From Mesostigma viride (Eukaryota; Streptophyta; Mesostigmatophyceae; Mesostigmatales; Mesostigmataceae): 64,000 nucleotides of DNA. Where the stretch lies: NCBI GenBank assembly GCA_009746045.1, contig RPFO01000076.1:2029096-2093095 (forward strand), written 5' to 3'. Position 1 is the first letter of the stretch, and each line of letters begins with the position of its first letter. The translations under genes and the position numbers were made by a program. Positions 53,389-64,000 of the stretch are shown piece after piece. The notes under the pieces were generated by a model. That model had not been told where the DNA came from. It worked only from the letters and a program-made list of their open reading frames with translations, and did no database searches.

Positions 53389-54454
53389 CAGGGTCCTGTT
53401 CACCAGGGCCGCCTAGGTAACCCAGTACCCCTTGGGCAGGTCAAGGGGTAGGTTGTGGCTTCCAGCAAGGGGGTTGGTTGGAGTCTGTTTTCATGCATCT
53501 GCGTGCCCTATGCCAATAAAATCTGTTTCGATTTTTTCAACACCAGGGAATTTCGTTATGCACACCTTCATAGGTGGGCAGGGGATGTATCTCACACTTT
53601 TTCTCCACTAGGGTTGTATGCCTTGGTGGATTGGCCTTGAGCTCAGTGGCTCAGGTGCCTCCCATTCAAGTGGAGGGTCAAAGCTCCCTTGACAGGTGGT
53701 TACCCAGGACCCCAGTTCACTGTGGATCTCCTGGGCCATCTGGCCTCACTGTTCAGTGGCAGTAAAGGCATGGGTGCTGTCATGTTGTCTAGTACAACGT
53801 GCTCAGCACAGGTGCAGGATGAAATATTCCTGTCACCTGTCACCAGGAATTCAGCCACCACTGTGCAGGGCAGGGGTGGCTGGTCCTCACACGTTGTGCA
53901 GGTGCAACGTGGACAGGTCCAGGATGTCATAGTCCTGTCACCTGTCACTAGGACTTCAGTCACCTCTGTGCAGGGCAGGGGTGGCTGGTGTTCACATGTT
54001 GTGCAGGTGCAACATGGACAGTGCAGGGTGCAATAAACCTGTCTCCTGTCACTCCTCAGGTTGCAGGTAACCTGAGCTCAGTTGACCCAGCCTGGCTGGG
54101 TATTTTTTCTCTGAGTGGGCGATGATGATGGAACAACATGGAACCTCTTAAACGGTTACCTTGGCATTTTCGACAATGGCTCTCTTGGCTGGTGATGCAC
54201 TCCCTGGATAGGCAGACAGGCATAGCTATCTCCCTTGTGAGCTCGCGAGGAGGAGGAACTCCCCGGGCATGTTGAGCTAAACGTGATGCCATCACAAGTA
54301 TTGCACGAGTTCTGGGGCCCATCTTTTTCAGTCCAGATGTTGCAGTATGGGTGTCAGTTGCTCAGCACCTCAGTCAGCTTGGAGTCAGTCTCCTAGCTGG
54401 GCAGGATCAGGCTTGAAGTCGCTAGCCTTCAACCTGAAAGGAAAACATAATGGG
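53389..54454 (+). other. 3' untranslated region of element B
   Basis: About 1.07 kb, no gene. It holds an imperfect tandem repeat of about 100 bp (roughly 53810-53910, 53911-54010, with a partial third), rich in GTGCAGGGCAGGGGTGGCTG. The purine tract AAAGGAAAACATAATGGG ends at the 3' LTR. I found no T-arm like those of A, C and D. Confidence 0.6.
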
Positions 54455-54912
54455 AGTTAGATGAGATGCTTAGGCTGACACACGGATTTCCGGCCTGCGC
54501 GCCGCGTATTGCCTACCGCGGCTGAGCGGGACACCTCAGTACTGTACGGCAGGGTGTACGGTACTGAGGCGTCATGTGGACTGACGTGCAGTTAGTGCCA
54601 GACTGTTCCTAGGTGCTAGATCGACCCGCCAGGTCCGGTGTAGCCGGGCCTGACGGGCCGAGTCTTAGCTGGTCGCTAGTGACGTGGTCGCATGGCATTG
54701 CAGTGTCCAGTTGTCCACTGGTAGGTGCTGCAGGTAGCACTGCCATAGGCATATAGGCGTAGCACTGGGGAGTGCCGCAGCACCCGAGTTTGCCCAGACG
54801 TTCCATTCTGAGCCCTCAAGCTTACACTACTCTCATTGTATTATTGCTAATACAACCATCCTTCCATTTCAGCTTTCGGCAGTTGTCCATCGTCGTTAGA
54901 CTCGTTCCAACT
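54455..54912 (+). repeat. 3' LTR of element B
   Basis: 458 bp, identical to 18108-18565 as read; followed by CCCGA. Confidence 0.95.
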
Positions 54913-57900
54913 CCCGAAGAACATGGGGATTTTCCTAGAGTTGGTTGCGGAGGACTTCAAGGTTTTGTGGGAGGGGTATTACATTTGCGATGTACTGGAT
55001 GACGTCAAGGGGGTGTACTATCCCAAGTGGGTGAGGTCAATTCTGGCTGGCATAGTTCATGACTACCCAGCATTCGCCAAGGCGTTGAACATTCCTGATG
55101 CAGGGTACTACCAATGTGTCCTCTACGGTGACCAGTGGCGTGGGGTGTACGTTTCCCAAGGTCGTATAGTTCTCCTGGGCAACGACCGCATGTTTTCCGA
55201 GGATGACCCTCGCCGTCCCACCCATGCTCCTGTTGTTGAGGAGATGGACTACGCTGCCTACGTGAAGTATTGCGAGGACCTAGGAAACCAGCCTGAGCCA
55301 TTTCGCATGCTGGAGTACTGGCAGGAGCTACTCATTCGTCATTTCATCGACGAGTTCCACCTGTGCCCCAACAACTTCAAGCGCGTCATCCATTGCACCA
55401 GCGGTAAGTTCTACCTCATGATGCTAGATGTTTCTTGTGATGCATGATTAATGTTGGCTGCCCTCTTGTGTTTCCTATATTGAAAGCTAATTAGGTAATG
55501 CGTACTTGCTTTTTTTTTTAAATTGAATCGAATGCAGGGAAGGCTATCACTACGTCAATCCGGGACAAGCTGAAGGCCCTGGACCTCAACCTCGAGCTCT
55601 GGAGGCCAGAGGGAGGCCCCTCGAACGGCCGCAAAAGGAAGACACCAGCACCACGCCCCACCTTCCAGCTGTCGGCTGACGAAAAGGAGGATGTTCATCG
55701 TAAGTCTCACATTTCATTTTTTTTCTTCTTTCCTTTAATTGTAATTCTGTAGATAGGTTTTCCATCTAGTTTAGGTAGTCATGCACGCATTGTTTAGTAC
55801 TGATTTTTAAGAAAGATCCATCTGATTTTTTTTGCACGCATTATCTTCAGGTCATGCACGCAAGGTATGATCTAATGTATAGTAATGTTGGGGACCTTGA
55901 ATTTTTGCAAGTATCGGATTTCTCTGAAAATAGTTTCTTATAATGGGCGAGAACGAACGCCGCAATCGAAGTGTTCCTGACGGCGGCAAAGATTACGTGG
56001 CACGCTCTTGGGGTTCCAGTTTTGCTGGCATGGCCGGCGACTAGGGCCGTTTTTAGCGGATGATAATCAGTTTGGATTTTGTAACTGGGTGATTAGTTAC
56101 GGGCAGTTTTCGTTGTTGTTCAGGCGGTTAAAAAGGTCGTATTTATAAGGCCTTTTAATTTTGTATGCTGGCCTGAAACTGCCCTTGATTGGCGACTAGT
56201 GTAGTTAAAAGTTCTGACTCGAACCATTTTGCTGACATTTCGTAGTTGCCGGTCTGACATTAGTTGTGTCAGTAAGGCTGGGATTTTTTTAGGGGCGTTG
56301 CCATGTAGCGTGTTGTGTCGTCTTTTTAGGGGCCTTGCGAGGAAGGGGAAGGTCTTTTTTCTTGCATGACGCTGGGCACGCGTTGGCCGAGGCTATGGTG
56401 ATGCAAGGAATGCCGACGCCTCCCCGGCCTTGTGCCCGCTCGGGCGCAGGGCTTAATTAAATTAACAGACGGGCGGCAGCCCCTGAGCTTCCGGTTTCAC
56501 GAAAGTCACAGAGGCTGCCAAGTGTCCGGACTGATTCTCACTTTGGAACTGGGTCCGGATGGTTGGGAATCTGCGCAGGAGGTTGGGCTGCGCTAGTGCA
56601 ATATTCAGATCGAATATGAAGGGGAAGATCTGCTTGTCGAAACGGAAGGGCTGGCCTGCGTGGCAGCCTTGTACCTGAGGATGCTTGCGCTTCGGGTTAA
56701 GGTTCTGTGACGTTGGCTGGCCTGCCTTGGGCTGGTTCGTACCTGGGGATGCTTGCGCTCCGGGTTGGACTAGTTGAGGTCGTGGCGATAATTTTAATAA
56801 ATTTGAAAATATTTTCACTCACACCGTTGTTTGGCGCGCGGTCTCGGCGCTGGGGGTGAGGGCTGATATGCGGCCTTGATTATATGCCTAACGGTAAATC
56901 TGTTAGCATGGTAGGTGCGGGGGTGTGCCCCCTGTCAAGGACGATGCTCTCCTAAAGGGGTCGTGGCGAAATATAGTGAGAAACGAAACTTGGGGTTTCG
57001 GTAATTGCTTGATCGCTGTGTCTTCTGCTTTGTCTTCGCAACAACAACAACTCCTGTTGCCGATCAGAGGGGAGGCCTTCTTTGGGGTCGGTGGCGGGCC
57101 CTGCAAAGGGTCAATTCGCGGGAATGTGGTTACCTACAACAGTGCATCAATGCATCCACAGCTGCTGGTGTTAAAACGGGGTCCATTGCGGCAGGGCATT
57201 CTCGATGGACACGCGGTCCTGGGAGAGAGGGGAGCGGCTTTGAGTCAGCCAGGCGTGGGGGAGTTGGGGATTCGCAAACTTTGCTCGGAGAACTGCAAAT
57301 GGCAGGGGACGCCATTTTGCTGTCCATTTTAAGCGACCACTTAATGTTTTCAATAAGAAGTTAGTGGAGTGGGAGCAATGGATACACGAATCGGATTTCT
57401 CTGAAAATAGTTTCTTATAATGGGCGAGAACGAATGCCGCAATCGAAGTGTTCCTGACGGCGGCAAAGATTACGTGGCACGCTCTTAGGGTTCCAGTTTC
57501 GCTGGCATGGCCGGCGACTAGGGCCGTTTTTAGCGGATGATAATCAGTTTGGATTTTGTAACTGGGTGATTAGTTACGGGCAGTTTTCGTTGTTGTTCAG
57601 GCGGTTAAAAAGGTCGTATTTATAAGGCCTTTTAATTTTGTATGCTGGCCTGAAACTGCCCTTGATTGGCGACTAGTGTAGTTAAAAGTTCTGACTCGAA
57701 TCATTTTGCTGACATTTCGTAGTTGCCGGTCTGACATTAGTTGTGTCAGTAAGGCTGGGATTTTTTTAGGGGCGTTGCCATGTAGCGTGTTGTGTCGTCT
57801 TTTTAGGGGCCTTGCGAGGAAGGGGAAGGTCTTTTTTCTTGCCCACCCACCCTCCCTGTGTTTTGTTGTCTTGGAGATTCGCAAACTTTGCTCGGAGAAC

Positions 57901-60094
57901 TGCAAATGGCAGGGGACGCCATTTTGCTGTCCATTTTAAGCGACCACTTAATGTTTTCGATAAGAAGTTGGTGGAGTGGGAGCAATGGATACACGAATTG
58001 ATTTTTAAGAAAGATTCTTTTGATTTTTTTTTACAAGTATTAATAATGTTTCACGAGTCAGGATATTTTCTTAATTGCTGCTTGCCTCAACAATATGTGT
58101 AGAGCTGGCTGTGGTCGTGTCTTTGTTTTATGTTTATTCGGTAGGGCTAATTTCCTTGGAGGCGGTATCGTGTTCGATGCCGCGTGCTTTTGCAAATGTG
58201 TGCAGGCGTGGATAACGTCATGAAGCACAACTTGCCCGACTATTTCAGTGGGCGGATCTCTGGGCTGCTCTGCGATGCCAAGACAAAGGAAAAATCGAAG
58301 ACGCGTGACAAGATCCTCTACTTTTGCAAGCAGCTCCCGACGTCTCTGCGCGGGCGGCTGGCCCCCCATGCACGACAAGCATTTCTCCTGCAATCAGCGG
58401 CCTGGGATTTTGTGTTTTCTAGTGGGCCGGTGACTCAGCAGCAACTAGATGACGCCGGCAAGATGTTTTTGCTCGCGGCAGTGGCGATGGAGCGTGTTGC
58501 GCCAGCGACTGAGATGGCGAAATCTGTTCACTTGATGGCCCACCTGGCCCACCAAATTCCCTTGTTGGGGCAGACGGATTGCCGCACAATGGCGGCGGGC
58601 GAGCGGCTGATGGGGCGAATAACTTCCGGCCCGCTGTCCAATGTGAACGTGGAGAGCTCGATGGAGGCGCATTAACTCAAGTCGGAGGCGCTGACCCATC
58701 TGTCCTACTTCATGCACAAAGCTGGGGTGGTAAGTGCACGTGAGTTTCTGTTTTTTTTTGTTTTTTCCTTGAAAGAGAAATGTGCAATTGATTTGTTTTG
58801 TATCATGTAAAACACTGCCGATCAGAATTTTGTCGTGTGGTGAAGTCGGCTAACATCTGTTTTCAGCTTGTGTTTGCATGGCCACCTCTCTCTCTTTTTT
58901 TTTTTGCAGCCAAAAGATCGCTTTTACATTTGGGACCTAATCGAGGAAGACCCATCTAAGGCGATCGAGTTGGGGAAGCGGAGCCGGGCTGGGGCCTACA
59001 CACTCGGCAAACTGGAATCCGAACAAGTCTGCACGCTTTTGATGGAGTATGCGCTGCCCAATGCAGTGTACGGAGAGCCCGAAGTCAATGGAGATGAAGA
59101 ATACTGGTACGAGTTCGTTTTCCTGTTTTTGTACAAAGTCATTGCTTGTTTGAGCTGATTGCCCTTTGCTATGTTACAGTATTTTGTTTCCCAAGGACTT
59201 GATCATGCCATGTATTTTAACTCTTGTCTTGCTCTGGTATCTTGCTTTATATACGGTGACTATGCAGGCGGCGGCTGTGTGGCGAGCGGGGGATCACATG
59301 GCTGAGAGATTGGATCAGATGGTGCGACCAGCCGCTGGTGCCGGAGGCCATCCAGGTTGCGGCATTTGGTGTGCACTCCAAGGCTGACGAGTTTGATAGG
59401 GTGCATTTGTTCGGTTTCAATTGCCGGACGAAAGCCGCTGATCAGAAGCAAGCATGGCGGACTGCAAACTGTGGTGTCTGCTATCATGAGGAGGGGTGCA
59501 AGCCTCAGTACGGCTACCTGACCCACATTCTTGTGACGAGGCTGGTGCAGCCCATGAGGGAGTGGGAATACCAGCTTTTCCTGAAGGTAGAGCTTTACAA
59601 GGAAACCCAGGTGGTTGTGGTGTCCGATCAGCGCTTCAATGGTGATCATCCGCGATATTGCCACTGCGGAATGCGAGTCAAAGATCGTGTGGCCAACATC
59701 AGTCAGCTCCGTGGGGTTTGTGAAAGACCCGAGGTACGGTGACCAGCTCTCGGTGATTCACTGCAAGCTGCCCCGTCACCTGTCAATGGGGTGGGCTATG
59801 GAGAACGTGTTTTTCTCTTCCACCGCAACACGGTGGGAGGAAGACGTCAGGTACAACCCCCCCGAGCCTACCGCTCAACCACACCCTGCACCGGCAACCC
59901 CGGCGGGAGGAACTGCACGCACAGCCGCGCCTAGCAGGCGCAAGGGTGGGGGCAGGCGCAGGCGCAGGCGCAAGAAGCCACCCTCCGAGCTGCAACCTGA
60001 GCAAACAGCCACAGCGGTGGCACCCAAGGGGAAGGAGCCCATGGAGCCGTTGCGCACGAGCGCAGTATTTATTGACGGGTGCGCAAGGCTGTAG
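54913..60094 (+). pseudogene. tnp2-family CACTA transposase, 3' exons
   Basis: Coding resumes in phase at 54918 (KNMGIFLELVAEDFKVLWEG), a tnp2 signature. Exons by splice signals: to 55403; 55537-55699; 58206-58729; 58910-59106; 59268 onward. The 54913 exon has WVRSILAGIVHDYPAFAKAL, matching the family motif before the conserved Cys region. Exon 58206-58729 has an in-frame TAA at 58673 followed by good coding to the donor, suggesting inactivation. The last exon carries PLVPEAIQVAAFGVHSKADE, then either ends at 59742 or, after a shift, continues as FVKDPRYGDQLSVIHCK to 60094 with an Arg/Gly-rich basic tail. With the 5' part this is the only DNA-transposase gene in the window. Confidence 0.78.
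55913..57998. repeat. Duplicated segments inside the large tnp2 intron
   Basis: A 453-bp block (55913-56365) recurs at 57390-57842. A 120-bp block (57269-57389) recurs at 57876-57998. The order is block1-903 bp-block2-block1-33 bp-block2: a tandem duplication in which one copy has a long and the other a short spacer. Nearby GATTTTTAAGAAAGAT also recurs (55804 and 58002). No gene is credited here. Confidence 0.85.
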
Positions 60095-60289
60095 ACTATG
60101 GAGAATCAACCTATAGCGATGGTGGGAATGACAGCTCCTCAAGCGATGATGAGAATGATAGTGATGCCATGGCTGAGTTCGATTGATGAGCAAGGACTGC
60201 TTGTTCTACTATGTAGCAGGTTCACCTTACAACCATGCCAATATTTTAATGATTGAATGAATACAGATGCTTTTCTTGTCGTTTTTAGC

Positions 60290-60640
60290 CTGACATTTTT
60301 GTCGGTTTAGCCCTTGTGTTTTTACCACTTGTGTGCATGCTCATGTGGTATTTTTTTACCACTTTTTATCACTTCTAAGGTTTTACCACTTTTTATCACT
60401 TTTTACCACTGAAACAAGCCTTTTACCACCACTTTACCACTTTTTAACACAAAGTGGTAAAAAGTGGTATAATTTGCCACTTTTTAACAACTTTTTATCA
60501 CTTTATATCACTTTTTATCACTTTTTACCACTTTTTACCACTTTTTACCACCCTAAGACCTCTTTTACCACCCCGAGGTGGTAAAAAGGTGGTAAAAAGT
60601 GATAAAAAGTGGTAAATTTACCACCCCCGAGTTCCTAGTG
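60290..60640 (+). repeat. CACTA-type 3' terminus with TTACCACTTTTT repeats
   Basis: Dozens of TTTACCACTTTTTATCAC-like units in the left part and their complement (AAAAAGTGGTAAA) at the right end, then TTCCTAGTG ending at 60640. Read inwards the end is CACTAGGAACTCGGGGG. It follows the tnp2 gene by about 200 bp, so it is most likely the 3' end of that transposon. The three bases outside are TCG. No 5' end with the same repeats was found. Confidence 0.8.
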
Positions 60641-62306
60641 TCGTGGGAACGGAGGTGCTGGGTTTTCATTCCATAACGCGTGCAATACTGAAAGAAAGAG
60701 GCACGTGTGATGCAAGGCTTGGATAGGTTGAGTGATCCATGAGCTTACATGCAGGCAAAGATGACGCTGGAATGCATGCTAGCAAATGGTGGCAAGATGC
60801 TAACAACACATGATTATACACCATGATTATGGGCACCTAGCTGATCTTCTTGCACAATCAACGCAGTATAAACCATCAACATCCAATCCTCACGATATAT
60901 GCACGGCTTGACGACGTATACAGCACCTAAATACTGCACAACTGCAACCTGCTATGGCTGACATGCAAGCAACGTCGAGTAGGATGGCGGTCTTAGACAG
61001 GCTGGGCAGAGGTCGGTAGAAATAAGTGGAAAACTGGCAGAAACTAGGTAGAAACACGATATACTTACGCCTGCAAGCACTATTGAGCCGGTGGCAGAGG
61101 CCATTTCCAGGAAAATACAGCATACCGTAGCAATAGCCATGTGCGGTCACGCCTTACGCTATTTGCAGGCACCATCATGCCCGGGGCTACCCAATAAAAG
61201 TCTGCACAAATCTCGGTTTAGCCGAGAGTCCGGGCGTTCGGAATGAATAAACATGTGTTAAGAAGTCGAAACACCATGGAAATACCAAGCATGGTGCCGC
61301 AGCAGACCCGAGTCTTGACGTAATAATATGTATGCCGGTTTCCAGGGTTTCCGCATGAAAGTTGGGTGAGAAACTGGAAAGAACTACGTTTCCTTTGCCC
61401 CAGTACCTCAACAAACTCGTAGAAACCTAATTATCAACCTTTGAACGCATCATCATGGTCGTGCTACCCAACAGCCACTGAAATTCGTGCGAAAACTGGC
61501 GAGATCTACCTGCCGCCATCGCCGTCGTCTTCACCTTCGTCCCGCGAAAATGCCTGATTTAAGTGGTACATATTTGTTTGCAGCTGTCACACAAAAATAC
61601 CAAAAATACCAGGATTTTTTCTTGAATTCTATGAGATGTTTCTGACCTATTTTGAAAGTTTCAGACCAAAAATCGCATCTTTAATAGGTTTAAGATCACT
61701 GAGCTCCCAAGAAGACCAGCATTTGATTGAATACAATAAGTGGAGCCCTGCCACAAATGCAGCACTTATAACAGTGGCCTTAAGGTTTCTCAATCCGCAC
61801 GCGGAAGCATGCGTCACACGCCGGCCTGAACAGCGCTGAAAACGCCACTACAAACAACGTGGCCACGCACCCCCAGGCTAGTGCGTTAACCGTACAGGTA
61901 GTTGTACAAGGTTCCCAAGACTGACAAACATAAAACTCGCCCATCGACCCCTTGGGCCGGTCCGAATCCACTATACAATAATTAATCACGACTCACTAAA
62001 GAACCCAAACCAGCCAAAGATTCGTTAAGCAACCAGCCGACCCTACAGGTCCCCACCTAACCTCAGCTGGTGCAACCAAACACGAATCTTGGCAAGCAAG
62101 TCGTATAAAACCTACAATTAATTTTCTCGGACCGCTAATTAATAGCCACCGACCCTTATAAACAACCGGGTCATCCAAGGAAAATTCGGGCGAGCAGGAA
62201 ACCCTTTGTACAGATCGAATTAGTCAGCCCATGTCGCAGACAGCCTTCCACATCCAGGCCAAGGCATGGCGGCCTTATCTTTCCCGCATGCGTTAATTAA
62301 ACTATA
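60641..62306. other. Intergenic stretch, nothing recognised
   Basis: No convincing ORF, RNA gene or complete transposon. The motif ACATTTGATTAAAACAATAA seen at about 62337 and 62751 has a diverged relative near 61718. Confidence 0.5.
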
Positions 62307-64000
62307 TTCTATTCCCACTATTACCAATCCACCAACATTTGATTAAAACAATAAGTGGGCAATTACAGAACCCATGAGTGAGCCTGCCACGCTGCACCCA
62401 TTTCATGATTGATTGTAGTTCTCGTTACCCTAGAAACAAACACAAGAAGAGGGAGGGAGGGCGGGACAAGAAAAAGAGACCTAGAACATCGTGCAAATGG
62501 CACTTTAGGGCGGAGTAGCCCGGGCTCGCCTCATGAGCCGTCAGCAACAGTAACTTAATTGCTACTTAACTTAACGAACTAGAAATGGCCATACAAAACT
62601 GGCCAACTAATTCTAACTCATGGAACCGGTCCAGCCCAAGGCCCACTGTCCCGTAGTACCACTCACATAGCGGCGTTCATTCTCATCTGTTATAAAGAAA
62701 CTACGTTCAGAGAACACCGATTCTATTCCCACTATTACCAATCCACCAACATTTGATTAAAACAATAAGTGGGCAATTACAGAACCCATGAGTGAGCCTG
62801 CCACGCTGCACCCATTTCATGATTGATTGTAGTTCTCGTTACCCAACCCCCCTTTCCTGGTGCTTTATCTCCAAAGCTCCGCCAACCACTTTCGCTCAGT
62901 GGCTCTCGAGGCTGCCCTGCCGCAACGGTCACGACCATTACAATCGCCGGCGGCTGTAGCGAGCCTCATGCACGATAACCCTTTGCAGGGCCCCCCCAGC
63001 CTTCCACCCTCGGCCAGTAAAAGAGGGTGTTGAATGTGCACGCAAAGACAAGGAAGAAGACGCCTCGTTTAACGATCACGGACCTCCCTCAAAGGCCAGT
63101 GCCGCCCTAACGTGACGACAACTTGTAGGACGTCACCCGATGCCACCATATCTCGATTACTGTCAACGTTGTCACCTGGGGGAGTAACTTTCCATATTTC
63201 AGGTTTTAGTTGATGAGCAGGCTCTCATCACACACTCCAGCGGCCGATAAAGCGCAAGCGCAACTGGGCCGGCCAAAATATTTGGTCCTGCCCGGCCCAG
63301 GTCCGTCTGTTAAACTGGCCCCTTAAGTCTCGGTCTGAATCGAAATATTGCATAATTCCGGAATTCGTCCCCACCACATTCCCGAGACCTCACGCACCCA
63401 TAAGAGCGGATGCTGGTAAATATTTTTCTACTTACGCGAGGGCCGACAGACTTGTCGTCCATCACAATGCCCACTAAAAGTAACCCGACCACCCTTCCTT
63501 CGGCAGTCAGCAGTCAGGAACTGCAACCCTGCTGCGACATTCCGCAGCAAAGCGGTAGGCACTGCAGCGTGGCACGGAAATCTTACTCATGGTTTCAGAG
63601 TTCCGTACAGGTGCCACGCGCAGGCAAACGCGAAGTATTTTATAGTCTCTCGTCGGCCAAGAACCCAGCTGCGGGGAGAAAACCGACGAGGGTAATTCTA
63701 ATTTCTTTTTCACAGTCACGTGACTGTTCAAGCTATGTCAGTCACGCGCCATCTCTAATCGGCCACCGCCAGCCAAAAGGCTGACGCGATTAGGGCAGCA
63801 TTAAATTTCTTGTAATCCGCCATACCCATACCCCATACATCCGATTACAAGAAAAAGAGACCTAGAACATCCTGCAAATGGCACTTTAGGGCGGCGTAGC
63901 CCGGGCTCGCCTCATGAGCCGTCAGCAACAGTAACTTAATTGCTACTTAACTTAACGAACTAGAAATGGCCATACAAAACTGGCCAACTAATTCTAACTC
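62307..64000. repeat. Shuffled repeat block at the right edge
   Basis: A 124-bp unit occurs at 62307-62430 and 62721-62844. A 154-bp unit occurs at 62466-62619 and again at 63847-64000, where the window ends. They are direct repeats in different order and spacing, so the area looks like part of a larger repeat extending beyond the window. The ORF at 63410-63784 is not credited. Confidence 0.8.

Larger units (their letters stand above)
18108..54912 (+). mobile_element. Copia-like LTR retrotransposon B, host of the nest
   Basis: 458-bp LTRs at 18108-18565 and 54455-54912 are identical as read. They start AGTTAGAT and end TCCAACT, flanked by CCCAA (18103-18107) and CCCGA (54913-54917), a 5-bp duplication with one mismatch. 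Without elements C, P1, P2 and D, B is about 8.5 kb. It encodes one long gag reading into integrase, then protease, reverse transcriptase and RNase H. A purine tract (AAAGGAAAACATAATGGG) precedes the 3' LTR, and a possible primer site TGGACTGAAAAGC follows the 5' LTR. Removing B restores the tnp2 frame across the junction. Confidence 0.93.

Noticed and set aside
60310-60620. TTTACCACTTTTT repeats as satellite or telomere-like DNA
   Set aside because: They end at a CACTA terminus right after a tnp2 gene and occur in both orientations, so subterminal transposon repeats explain them better.

Overview
This window is eukaryotic nuclear repeat DNA. I see no ordinary host gene. Nearly every recognisable open frame belongs to a mobile element. 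GT-AG introns, a plant-type CACTA/En-Spm transposase of the tnp2 family, and LTR retrotransposons of copia-like and gypsy (Ty3) type point to a TE-rich genome, probably of the plant/algal lineage. The sequence does not let me name the organism. All calls come from reading the sequence and motifs; no database search was possible.

Layout. (i) 1-8755: copia-like element A (+), LTRs 52-919 and 7887-8755, decayed by frameshifts, with a further LTR fragment at 1-51. (ii) 8756-10369: the 3' end of a CACTA-type transposon: a spliced gene opening with six 39-bp repeats, then a subterminal repeat cluster ending in TTCCTAGTG. (iii) 10370-12900: mostly featureless, one broken minus-strand gene and a 308-bp tandem duplication. 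(iv) 12901-16538: TIR element T1 in a TTAA site, itself holding a second TTAA element (14270-16180). (v) 16543-60640: a tnp2-type CACTA transposase gene with introns and a CACTA-type 3' end, split by a 36.8-kb nest. (vi) 60641-64000: intergenic DNA with shuffled repeats.

The nest. Element B (18108-54912, +) lies in a tnp2 exon (TSD CCCAA/CCCGA). Inside B are: element C (20148-28241, -, TSD CCTGC) in gag; palindrome element P1 (29593-30071) after the gag zinc finger; palindrome element P2 (32459-33174, TSD GGGAT) in reverse transcriptase; and element D (34363-53330, -, TSD CCACT/CCCCT) at the C-terminus of pol. D's 3' LTR holds gypsy element G (34784-45900, -, TSD TCAAC). G's RNase H gene holds T2 (38582-40299, TSD CTAA), a second copy of T1. 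That is tnp2 > B > D > G > T2. At the TSD-defined junctions the interrupted frames or LTRs rejoin correctly.

Biology worth attention. The four copia-like elements (A-D) share an order not typical of copia: gag, integrase, aspartic protease, reverse transcriptase, RNase H. They have HGDD in place of YxDD, and LTRs ending AG(T/C)T...AACT rather than TG...CA. In A, C and D, gag and pol are in one frame separated by a single UGA followed by CUN, and an extra ORF precedes gag. The same three carry a tRNA T-arm-like module before the 3' LTR. P1 and P2 are short elements ended by perfect palindromes with the same AGTT...AACT termini; they could be an undescribed class of small elements.
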